From assembly GCA_035561355.1 (NCBI GenBank), contig DATMXS010000257.1, forward strand, positions 1 to 36,002: a DNA stretch of 36,002 bases, read 5' to 3'. Every line of letters starts with the position of its first letter. Positions within the stretch are counted from its first letter, which is position 1. The notes under the pieces were generated by a model, which saw only the letters and a list, made by a program, of their open reading frames with translations, was not told the DNA's origin and made no database searches. Below, in pieces: positions 17,504 to 24,409 of the stretch. The position numbers were made by a program, and so were the translations under genes. This stretch comes from DATMXS01 sp035561355 (GTDB lineage Bacteria; Acidobacteriota; Terriglobia; Bryobacterales; Bryobacteraceae).

Positions 17504-17583
17504 GAGCTCCTCGCGCGAGCCGGGGAGGCTCGCCGGAAAATCATTGTAGCGCGAGTGGCATGCACTCCTGTTTACTCCCGTTT

Positions 17584-18411
17584 CTAGGTGCCGCAGCCGG
17601 ACTCGATTTCCTTGTATACGTCCCGTTTGGAGAGGCCTCGCTCGCGTGCGACGGCTTTCATCGCATCCATCCTGCTGAGTCCCTCGCGCATGCGTGCCTC
17701 GACAGCGTCGCGCACCGGGACTTCCAGGTCCTCGGCCGAGGGTCCCGTTGCGCGCCCGACCAGAATCGTGAACTCGCCGCGAAGCGAAATGTGCGCCTGC
17801 CTGAGTTCGGCTGGCGTCCCTCGCAGCAACTCCTCATGCAGCTTCGTCAGTTCCCTCGCAAGCACCACGGGGCGCGAACCCAGTGTCTCTTCGATATCCG
17901 CCAGCGTCTCGAGGACGCGATGCGGCGCCTCATAGAAAACGAGTGTCGCGGCGAGGTCCTTGAGTTTCGTCAGCGTCTTTCGCCGCTGCGTCGTGCGGGC
18001 GGGAAGAAAACCGGCGAAGTAAAACGCATCGGTGGCAAGCCCGGATGCCGCAAGCGCTGCAATCGCGGCCGATGGCCCGGGAATAGACTCCACTCGCAGC
18101 CCCGCCGCCGCAGCCTGGCTCACCAGACGGTATCCGGGATCCGAGACGAGCGGCGTGCCGGCGTCCGACACGAGGGCAATCTTCTGGCCTGCGCGAACCT
18201 TCTCGACGAGCTCCGTGGCACGCGCGGCCTCATTGTGCTCGTGATAGCTGACCGCCGGCTTCTGGATGCCGTAGTGGTCCAGCAGCTTGCGGGTCTGCCG
18301 CGTATCCTCGCAAGCAATGAGATCGGCTTCGCGCAGAATGCGGAGCGCGCGCAGCGTTATGTCTTCCAGGTTGCCGATGGGCGTTGCGACGATGTAGAGA
18401 ATCCCGCTCAT
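17584..18411 (-). CDS. rsmI: 16S rRNA (cytidine-1402-2'-O)-methyltransferase
   Basis: This 275-residue tetrapyrrole-methylase-fold enzyme methylates C1402 in the ribosomal P site using S-adenosylmethionine. The family signatures are plain: LYIVATPIGNLEDITLRALR at the N-terminus, ACEDTRQTRKLLDHYGI, SDAGTPLVSDPGYRLV, and FYEAPHRVLETL. The C-terminal segment AVARERGLSKRDVYKEI is also typical. The gene starts at the ATG at 18411, 69 bases from the divergent JAMM-like gene. Confidence 0.95.
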   Translation of the reverse strand: MSGILYIVATPIGNLEDITLRALRILREADLIACEDTRQTRKLLDHYGIQKPAVSYHEHNEAARATELVEKVRAGQKIALVSDAGTPLVSDPGYRLVSQAAAAGLRVESIPGPSAAIAALAASGLATDAFYFAGFLPARTTQRRKTLTKLKDLAATLVFYEAPHRVLETLADIEETLGSRPVVLARELTKLHEELLRGTPAELRQAHISLRGEFTILVGRATGPSAEDLEVPVRDAVEARMREGLSRMDAMKAVARERGLSKRDVYKEIESGCGT

Positions 18412-18480
18412 TTGCGCCTCTCCAGTGTAACGGGAGTTTGAGTTTCCGCTCCGGGCGCAATACGATAGATCGAGCCACTA

Positions 18481-19596
18481 ATGCCGGATTCGAGCAGCGC
18501 GGCCCAACGCGCGCCCACGTCGCCCTACTATCGTTGGGAAGTCCCAGGAAAGCCGGTGTCAATCCTGCTTTCGGAAGAAGTGAGCGACCACGTGCTGGTC
18601 GAAGGCATGCGTGGGCTCGGCCTGATGCCGCGCCGCGGCGCTGAAGTTGGCGGTCTCCTCCTGGGCCACGTAGAGCCAGGCAGCCCCTCCGTAGTGGTCG
18701 TGGACCAGGCGGTCCCCGTCGAATGCGAGTATGCATCCGGTCCAAGCTGGACGTTATCGCAGAGAGATCGGATCGGGCTTCGCGCGGCAATCGCCGAACA
18801 CGCCAACCGCGCGTCATCACCGGTTGGTTTTTACAGGACCGACACGCGGGAGCAGCTCGCGTTCTCCGCCGCAGATCTCGAACTGTTCCGCGAATTCTTC
18901 GCTGAGCCCGATTCCGTTGCCCTGATCGTGAAGCCTCGCGTGATGCAGTCGAGCGTGGCGGGTTTCTTTATCTGGGAAAGCGAAGCGGTGTCCGAAACCA
19001 GCCCGCTCGAGTTTCGGGTTCAACCCCGCCAGGCGTTGACGCGCCGCGCCGTTGCGTTCGGCGCCGAAACGCCGGTCGCCCAGCCCGAACACACGGCCTT
19101 CGATGATATCCCGTTGCCCGGATTTCTCGGTGTACCGGAAGCTCCTGCCAGGTTCGGTTTCCGGCTGCCTGCGTGGTCCTCGTGGTGGATCCGGGGGCCG
19201 CTGCTCGCGGCTCTCCTCGCCGCCGGCGGTTTTCTGGGATACGTCCTGGCACAGCGATTTGCGGAGAAGTCACCCATCTCGTCCGAGCCGCGCAATCCGT
19301 ATGCGCTCTCGCTGGTGGTCCTTGAATATGGTGACAATCTGCACCTCAGTTGGGATCGTGAGGCCCTTGCAGTGGCGTCCGCGGCTCGCGGGACGCTCAC
19401 GATCGTGGACGGCGACCGCATCCGGACACTCGATCTCTCCGCCGCCCAATTGCATGACGGAAGTGTCATCTACCGCCGGCTCACTCCCGACGTGCGCCTG
19501 AAACTCGAAGTCTTCCTCAGTGAAAAGAGCAGTGTTGCGGAGAGCTGGCGACTGGTAACGCAAACGGGTCAGACCCTGACTAAAATAGGTCCGTGA
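18481..19596 (+). CDS. Membrane-anchored protein with a degenerate JAMM/MPN-like domain
   Basis: This 371-residue protein has no name I recognise. Residues about 25-170 follow the JAMM pattern: AEVGGLLLGH supplies the conserved Glu55, and VGFYRTDTREQLAFSAADLELF matches the H-x-H-x7-S-x2-D motif in spacing, shown here as GFYRTD (117-121), Ser129 and Asp132. Both metal-binding histidines are replaced, by Arg119 and Asp121. GFFIWE near 161-166 is the closing strand. A single membrane segment (LLAALLAAGGFLGYVL) lies at about 240-255. A C-terminal domain (NPYALSLVVLEYGDNLHLSW onwards) looks like a beta-sandwich. Peptidase activity is therefore unlikely; a binding or regulatory role is inference. 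The stop overlaps the GTG start of the next gene by four bases. Confidence 0.65.
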   Translation: MPDSSSAAQRAPTSPYYRWEVPGKPVSILLSEEVSDHVLVEGMRGLGLMPRRGAEVGGLLLGHVEPGSPSVVVVDQAVPVECEYASGPSWTLSQRDRIGLRAAIAEHANRASSPVGFYRTDTREQLAFSAADLELFREFFAEPDSVALIVKPRVMQSSVAGFFIWESEAVSETSPLEFRVQPRQALTRRAVAFGAETPVAQPEHTAFDDIPLPGFLGVPEAPARFGFRLPAWSSWWIRGPLLAALLAAGGFLGYVLAQRFAEKSPISSEPRNPYALSLVVLEYGDNLHLSWDREALAVASAARGTLTIVDGDRIRTLDLSAAQLHDGSVIYRRLTPDVRLKLEVFLSEKSSVAESWRLVTQTGQTLTKIGP

Positions 19597-20231
19597 AACT
19601 AATCGCTGCTTTCCTGCTGCTCGGTTTGGCCGCATTACCCGCCGCCGAGCCCGGATTCGTCTCCCTTTTTGACGGCAAGACTCTGAACGGCTGGAAGTTG
19701 GTTCGCGGCCACGGCCCTGGCTATGTAGTCGAGAACGGAATTCTCGTCTGCCCGGCCGACGGTGGAGGGAATCTCTACACCGAGAAGGAGTTTTCCGACT
19801 TCGCCTTCCGTTTCGAATACAAAATGGATCCCGCCGGCAACAACGGCGTGGGCGTGCGTGCTCCGCTCGAGGGTGATGCCGCATACGCCGGCATGGAAAT
19901 CCAGATCCTCGACGACGAGCATCCGCAGTATAAGAGCTGGATCAAGCCCGAACAGCACACGGGCTCGGTTTACGACGTCATCCCCGCGCGCACCGGGTTT
20001 CTCAAGCCGGTGGGCCAATGGAACGCGTACGAGATTATGATGAAGGGCCGCCACATCCGCATCACCCTGAACGACGTAATCATCCTCGATAACGATCTTT
20101 CCATCGTGAAGGAACCCGAAGTCCTCAAGAAGCACCCCGGGCTTCTGCGGACCTCCGGCCACCTCGGTTTCCTCGGCCACGGCACGCGGGTCGAGTTTCG
20201 CAACATCCGTCTCAAGAACCTCGCGCAGTAG
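19593..20231 (+). CDS. Secreted DUF1080 (3-keto-disaccharide hydrolase-type) protein
   Basis: This 212-residue protein starts with a signal peptide (MKLIAAFLLLGLAALPAA) and consists of one DUF1080/PF06439 domain. It opens with the signature GFVSLFDGKTLNGWK, continues with FSDFAFRFEYKM and the GNNGVGVRAP strand, and ends GFLGHGTRVEFRNIRLKNL. The fold is a concanavalin-like jelly roll. Some members hydrolyse 3-keto-glycosides made by FAD or GMC oxidoreductases; many are uncharacterised. Translation starts at a GTG that overlaps the preceding TGA, so it is likely coupled to the JAMM-like gene. Why these two should be linked is not clear from the sequence. Confidence 0.9.
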   Translation: MKLIAAFLLLGLAALPAAEPGFVSLFDGKTLNGWKLVRGHGPGYVVENGILVCPADGGGNLYTEKEFSDFAFRFEYKMDPAGNNGVGVRAPLEGDAAYAGMEIQILDDEHPQYKSWIKPEQHTGSVYDVIPARTGFLKPVGQWNAYEIMMKGRHIRITLNDVIILDNDLSIVKEPEVLKKHPGLLRTSGHLGFLGHGTRVEFRNIRLKNLAQ

Positions 20232-20237
20232 ATTGCT

Positions 20238-20265
20238 GCCGGCGCCGTTCGGTTGCGGCGCCGGC
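20238..20265 (+). terminator. GC-rich hairpin after the DUF1080 gene
   Basis: GCCGGCGCCG (20238-20247) pairs perfectly with CGGCGGCGGC-like CGGCGCCGGC (20256-20265) around an 8-base loop. It begins 7 bases after the stop codon. There is no T tract, so it may act as a Rho-dependent pause or a 3' stabiliser and not as an intrinsic terminator. Confidence 0.45.
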
Positions 20266-20325
20266 TGACCACAGAATTCTGCACGAGCGCTACAGCCTCT
20301 CGCGAAGACCGCCGATGAACGGTGT

Positions 20326-20685
20326 GTGGATCGACACAGCGTCATCGATGAAGCCGACCTCCTCGAACGGATAGGAGGCGATGTGGAGTTCTTGAACGAG
20401 ATCGCGACGATGTTCCTGGACGAGTGCCCCCGTATCGTGCAGGAGATTCGGGTCGCGTGCGCGAGCGGAGACGCAGAGGCGCTGCAACACGCAGCGCACA
20501 CGCTGAAGGGCTGTGTTGCGAATTTCGGCGCGGGTCCGGCTTGTGAGGCGGCATCCAGGCTGGAGACAATCGGGAGGTCCGGAAACCTTGCGCCGGCGCC
20601 GGTGGCGTGTACGGAGCTGGAATCCGAGCTCGCCCGCTTCACGCAAGCTTTGTCTGTGCTGTCGAGCGGTGCGGCGGGCCACTAG
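20326..20685 (+). CDS. Stand-alone histidine phosphotransfer (Hpt) domain protein
   Basis: This 119-residue protein is a single Hpt domain. The phosphorylation site is His58 in AAHTLKGCVANFGA, the conserved HTLKG signature. The preceding helix LERIGGDVEFLNEIATMFLDE and the following EAASRLETIGRSGNL match the four-helix-bundle pattern. Hpt proteins relay phosphate between the receiver of a hybrid histidine kinase and a final response regulator. The GTG at 20326 is the only reasonable start; a stop at 20266 closes the frame upstream and no good Shine-Dalgarno is seen. The sequence resembles the C-terminal Hpt of large hybrid kinases, so it could be a detached remnant. No kinase or regulator adjoins it. 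Confidence 0.75.
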   Translation: MDRHSVIDEADLLERIGGDVEFLNEIATMFLDECPRIVQEIRVACASGDAEALQHAAHTLKGCVANFGAGPACEAASRLETIGRSGNLAPAPVACTELESELARFTQALSVLSSGAAGH

Positions 20686-20741
20686 CTCGCCGCACATGGC
20701 TCATACCTTGTGAACCTGGATTGCCTTAGCCGTGACCGCGC

Positions 20742-22889
20742 CTACGGGTTGTGCTGTGCCGGGTATCGCAGGACTGTGAAGTTGCGCAGGGACACGGAAT
20801 CCGCGCTGGCGGTGGCGAGGCGGCCCAGTAAGTCGATCGTCAGTGGGGAACCGAGTGCGTCGCCGGCGTTTCCTGCCGAGGCAGTGAGGGCGAGGGTTGT
20901 TCCCCAGGATTGCGCGCTCCATTGTGCGCCGCCGGAGTGCACGGCAGCGTCGGCCCGGCCGGTGAGGAGCGTTTCTCCAGCGGCTGCGCTGCGAGATGTT
21001 ACGGTGGTGCCGCCCCAGCGCACCTCGGCCACGAAACCGGTTGCAGTGCCTGAGTGAAAGTAATCGAAGCGCAGTTCCACGCGATCCCCGGTCTTCAGCA
21101 GGTTGGCTGGGACCGTGCAGCTTCCGAGCCGGCTGAGGGCGGTAGCGCTTGTCGATCCGCCAGTGCTGCTGCAAATCACCTGAGATATGGGGTGTGCCTG
21201 CCCCATGTGCGCCGCTTTGTGCGCCTGCGCGGTCGCGTTGAACCACACGTCGCCACTCGCGGCGGTGGGGTCGGACGAAGAGCCCGCGTCCTGCCAGGCA
21301 GCGCGGGTTGACGTGCTGGCGGAGCGGAAGGCGCCCGCCTGAATGCGGCCATCCGCCTCGACGCGTCCCACTTCGGCTCCTGCGGCCGATAGCCAGCGCT
21401 GGAGCGGGTCGCTCGCCTGGCCCTGCCCAGCACGAACCGTGAGTTCGGTCGCTCCAGTCGCAGGCTGGGCGTCGTATACATACAGAGTCGCCGCGCCTAC
21501 GTTATTGCCGATCGAGAGCTTGCGGTTGGCGTTGTCCCAGACAAAACGGGTTGCGTTTTGCGCGAGGCTGCCGGAGGCGTCCGCAAACGGCACGCTGCCC
21601 GCCGTGAAGCCTGAGTACAGGCACGTGTTCCACACCGCGTCAGAGCCGTTTGAGACGAGACAGCGGCCAGCCGGCCCGACCGGAAGGCGTGTCCACTGGC
21701 TCGGAGACGAACCTTGGGCCACCACCAAGTCGCCTCTCACAGGCGCTGCTGCCGCCGTATCGGAGTGGGCCGAGGCGAGCAGTCCGTGAACTGCAGGCGT
21801 CCGCGCGTTTGCCATGCGCGGGTCCTGATCTGTGACGTAGCGGTTCCAAGCGGACGCTGTGCCGTACGTGCCGGCCATCGCCGCCTTCTCGCCAGCCGCA
21901 GGGTCGTTTATCGAAGAGTGCGTCGCGAAGTTCAACGCGAGCTTGGATTCGCGAATCGCCGCCGCATCGGATACGTGCGGATCGGCGATCCCTCCGGCTA
22001 CGAGCGACGGGCTCGGGTACTGTCCAGTGAGCGCTCCGCCGGCGTGCCCGGTGGGGTTGCCGGCATCCGCGATCCGATAGCTCGTCACCAGAACGTCGCC
22101 AGGCTGCGGAAGCGCCGCGCCTACGAAAGCGAGCGCGTTCCCGACGAGCGAATAGTCCAGCGCCTGCCTTTGGAGCACGCCGTTGCGGTGGACCGTCACG
22201 CTTTCGGGCGGGGTGGGCGTCTGGGAAAGCGTGAATGCCGCGTTCACTCCGTCCACCACTCCTGCCGGTGTTTCAGCGTCGACGAAGCCGGGGCCGGTTG
22301 ACGCGGGCGCGCCGCACGGTCCCGCGGTTCCATCAACGCGGACGCAATCCTCCAGGCTGCCAGCTACGGCCTCAATGGTCCCGTCCGGCGCGATCGCCGC
22401 CGCGCGCGAAGGAGCGTATCCGGGGCCTTTCAGCGGCCGCGCTGCGAGATCGTCTATTAGCCCGATAACATCGGTCTCCTGAATCCCGGTCTCGACCGGC
22501 GGCGGCGCGACCACGGAGCCTATATTGAGCGGCGCTGCAATGCGGATGTCTTTCAGGCGGAGCGGAGTGCTCGACGCCGGTACCGCCCAGTACTCGTCAA
22601 ATTGCACGTTGCCATCGCTGTTGTACCGGACTTGGTAATACGCCGGCGGGTTCGCCGTTGTTGTGGCGACCAGTTGGACGCGCATCACGCCGTTCACTAC
22701 TGGAACGGTGACGCTGTGCATCCCGATGAACGAGGTGTCGTGCGCCTCGAAGCTCTTCCATTCGACGAGCAGCACGCCGTTGAACGGGCTGCCGTTAGCC
22801 TTGTAGATCACGTCCTGGATCGTCACCAGGGGTGGGGCCGCTATCAGTGCGGCCGCGAGGGCAGCCAGAGCGGCCAATTTGCGTAACAT
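20742..22889 (-). CDS. Large secreted protein with phage tail-fibre-like modules
   Basis: This 715-residue protein has a signal peptide (MLRKLAALAALAAALIAA). An N-terminal domain (about 22-120) has a pattern I have met in acidobacterial hypotheticals: DVIYKANGSPFNGVLLVEW and a late YWAVPASSTPLRLKDIRI. Next come modules like those in tail-fibre proteins. At 219-273 is FTLSQTPTPPESVTVHRNGV, followed by a DYSLVGNALAF strand. At 284-296 is GGALTGQYPSPSL. Around 431-465 lie GSVPFADASGSLAQ and FVWDNANRKLSIGNN. The C-terminal part (about 550-715) is beta-rich. No prophage genes surround it, so it is probably a chromosomal surface or adhesin-like protein; function is unknown. Its Shine-Dalgarno lies in the folded leader just upstream. 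Confidence 0.72.
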   Translation of the reverse strand: MLRKLAALAALAAALIAAPPLVTIQDVIYKANGSPFNGVLLVEWKSFEAHDTSFIGMHSVTVPVVNGVMRVQLVATTTANPPAYYQVRYNSDGNVQFDEYWAVPASSTPLRLKDIRIAAPLNIGSVVAPPPVETGIQETDVIGLIDDLAARPLKGPGYAPSRAAAIAPDGTIEAVAGSLEDCVRVDGTAGPCGAPASTGPGFVDAETPAGVVDGVNAAFTLSQTPTPPESVTVHRNGVLQRQALDYSLVGNALAFVGAALPQPGDVLVTSYRIADAGNPTGHAGGALTGQYPSPSLVAGGIADPHVSDAAAIRESKLALNFATHSSINDPAAGEKAAMAGTYGTASAWNRYVTDQDPRMANARTPAVHGLLASAHSDTAAAAPVRGDLVVAQGSSPSQWTRLPVGPAGRCLVSNGSDAVWNTCLYSGFTAGSVPFADASGSLAQNATRFVWDNANRKLSIGNNVGAATLYVYDAQPATGATELTVRAGQGQASDPLQRWLSAAGAEVGRVEADGRIQAGAFRSASTSTRAAWQDAGSSSDPTAASGDVWFNATAQAHKAAHMGQAHPISQVICSSTGGSTSATALSRLGSCTVPANLLKTGDRVELRFDYFHSGTATGFVAEVRWGGTTVTSRSAAAGETLLTGRADAAVHSGGAQWSAQSWGTTLALTASAGNAGDALGSPLTIDLLGRLATASADSVSLRNFTVLRYPAQHNP

Positions 22890-22891
22890 GC

Positions 22892-22968
22892 CTGAAGCCT
22901 CCGAAAGGAAACACCCGGACTCGCGAGAGCCCGGGCTGATTTGCGCGAAAGCGCATTGACGGCTTCAG
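22892..22968 (-). promoter_or_regulatory. Folded 5' leader, candidate cis-regulatory RNA
   Basis: A 77-base element immediately upstream of the tail-fibre-like gene folds into a four-helix junction. The closing helix pairs CTGAAGCC (22892-22899) with GGCTTCAG (22961-22968), 8 bp and perfect. Inside lie TCC/GGA at 22900-22909, a 9-position stem 22914-22922 with 22927-22935, and TGCGC/GCGCA at 22942-22955. Read on the minus strand the 9-position stem is continuous with one G-U pair. The minus-strand Shine-Dalgarno GGAGG lies within the small hairpin and the closing helix, eight bases from the ATG, so folding should hinder translation. On the plus strand all three loops are GNRA (GAAA, GCGA, GAAA), so the orientation is not certain. 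I could not match it to a known riboswitch class. Confidence 0.5.
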
Positions 22969-23103
22969 TTTAGGAACACAACTTCGGTGCGGCGGGAACC
23001 CGCCGAGAGCCAACTGTCACATTCTGCGAAAGTTATTTACCGCGCTGGCGCGTGAATGTCCCAAGGGGAACCACAACACTGTGCAAAGTGAGCCTGCGCT
23101 CCC

Positions 23104-24387
23104 CTATTTCAGGCTGCCCGATGTAGTGATGACTTCGGCGTTCATGTATGGCCGCAGGGCATCCGGAATCAGCACGCTGCCGTCCGCCTGCTGGTAATTC
23201 TCGATAATCGCCACCCATGTCCGGCCGATCGCCAGGCCGCTGCCGTTGAGCGTGTGCACAAACTCGGGCTTGCCCTTGCCTGCTTTCGCCCGGATGGAGG
23301 CACGCCGGGCCTGGAATCCTTCGAAGTTCGAGCAGGACGAGATCTCCTTGAAGTCGTTCAGACCGGGCAGCCAGACCTCGATGTCGTACGTCTTGGCCGA
23401 GGAGAAGCCCATGTCGCCCGTACACAGCACCACAGTCCGGAAGGGCAGCCCGAGACGCCGCAGAATGTCTTCCGCGTCATTGGTTAGCTTCTCGTGCTCT
23501 TCGTAACTCTTTTCCGGGCGCGTGAACTTTACGAGCTCCACCTTTTGAAACTGGTGCTGGCGGATGATGCCGCGCACGTCGCGTCCGTAGGAGCCCGCCT
23601 CACTGCGGAAGCATGGCGTGTAGGCGCACAGGCTGATCGGCAGGCGGTCCAAGTCGAGCGTCTCATTTCGGTAGAGGTTTGTGACCGGCACCTCCGCAGT
23701 CGGCGCCAGCCAGAAATCGAAGCCCTCGATGTGGAACAGGTCTTCCTTGAACTTGGGGAGCTGGCCAGTGCCGTACAGGCTCTCCGAGTTGACGAGGAAG
23801 GGCGGAAGCACCTCTGTGTACCCGTGCTCGCGCGTGTGTGTATCGAGCATGAAGTTCATGAGCGAGCGCTCGAGCCTCGCGCCCAAATCCCAATAAACCG
23901 CGAACCGCGCGCCGGTGACCTTGGCCGCGCGCTCCATGTCCAGGATGCCAAGCTCAGGCCCCAGGTCCCAGTGCGCCTTGGCGGTGAAATCGAGTTGGCG
24001 CGGCTGTCCCCAGCGGCGGACTTCGACGTTGTCGTCGGCGCTGCGGCCTGTGGGAACTGATTCGTGCGGAACATTCGGGATGTTCGCCAGTGCGTCGCGA
24101 AACTCCTCATCCACCGCCTGCGCCTGCTTGTCGAGTTCCGTAATGCGGTCGCCGATCTGGCGTACTTTCTGCTGATGTTCGGCGGTGTCCACGCCCTGCT
24201 TACGGAGTTTTCCGATTTCCACGGTCTCCGCGTTGCGCTGTGCCTTGAGTTGCTCGGCCTCCGTCAGCGCCGCCCGCCGCCGGGTATCCATTTCGCGAAA
24301 ACGCTCGACGTCGAGTTGCAACCCGCGATCAGCCAGTCGCTTCGCAATCGCATCCAGGTTGTTTCTGAAATATCCGAGATCGTACAT
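23104..24387 (-). CDS. serS: Seryl-tRNA synthetase
   Basis: This 427-residue class II aminoacyl-tRNA synthetase charges tRNA-Ser. The start is the ATG at 24387 (MYDLGYFRNNLDAIAKRL); the frame is open further upstream into the preceding gene but without SerS character. The N-terminal coiled-coil arm covers about 25-100. Motif 2 reads FRSEAGSYGRDVRGIIRQHQ, and motif 3 lies in NGSGLAIGRTWVAIIENYQ with the later GSVLIPDALRPYM. WLAPTAEVPVTNLY and FKEISSCSNFEGFQARR are further family blocks. It follows the M28 peptidase gene by 22 bases on the same strand and is probably cotranscribed with it. Confidence 0.97.
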   Translation of the reverse strand: MYDLGYFRNNLDAIAKRLADRGLQLDVERFREMDTRRRAALTEAEQLKAQRNAETVEIGKLRKQGVDTAEHQQKVRQIGDRITELDKQAQAVDEEFRDALANIPNVPHESVPTGRSADDNVEVRRWGQPRQLDFTAKAHWDLGPELGILDMERAAKVTGARFAVYWDLGARLERSLMNFMLDTHTREHGYTEVLPPFLVNSESLYGTGQLPKFKEDLFHIEGFDFWLAPTAEVPVTNLYRNETLDLDRLPISLCAYTPCFRSEAGSYGRDVRGIIRQHQFQKVELVKFTRPEKSYEEHEKLTNDAEDILRRLGLPFRTVVLCTGDMGFSSAKTYDIEVWLPGLNDFKEISSCSNFEGFQARRASIRAKAGKGKPEFVHTLNGSGLAIGRTWVAIIENYQQADGSVLIPDALRPYMNAEVITTSGSLK

Positions 24388-24409
24388 TCCGAATGCTCCA
24401 CTGCGCGCG

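Noticed and set aside
20701..21246. 181-codon minus-strand frame within the tail-fibre-like gene
   Set aside because: It is a shifted frame inside that gene with Arg-rich composition and no export or domain features.
22892..22968. Known c-di-GMP-I (GEMM) riboswitch or hammerhead ribozyme
   Set aside because: The conserved GEMM segments (GGCAAACC, GACGCAAAGCC) are absent, and although CTGAT occurs on the plus strand the required GAAA after the second stem of a hammerhead is not in place.
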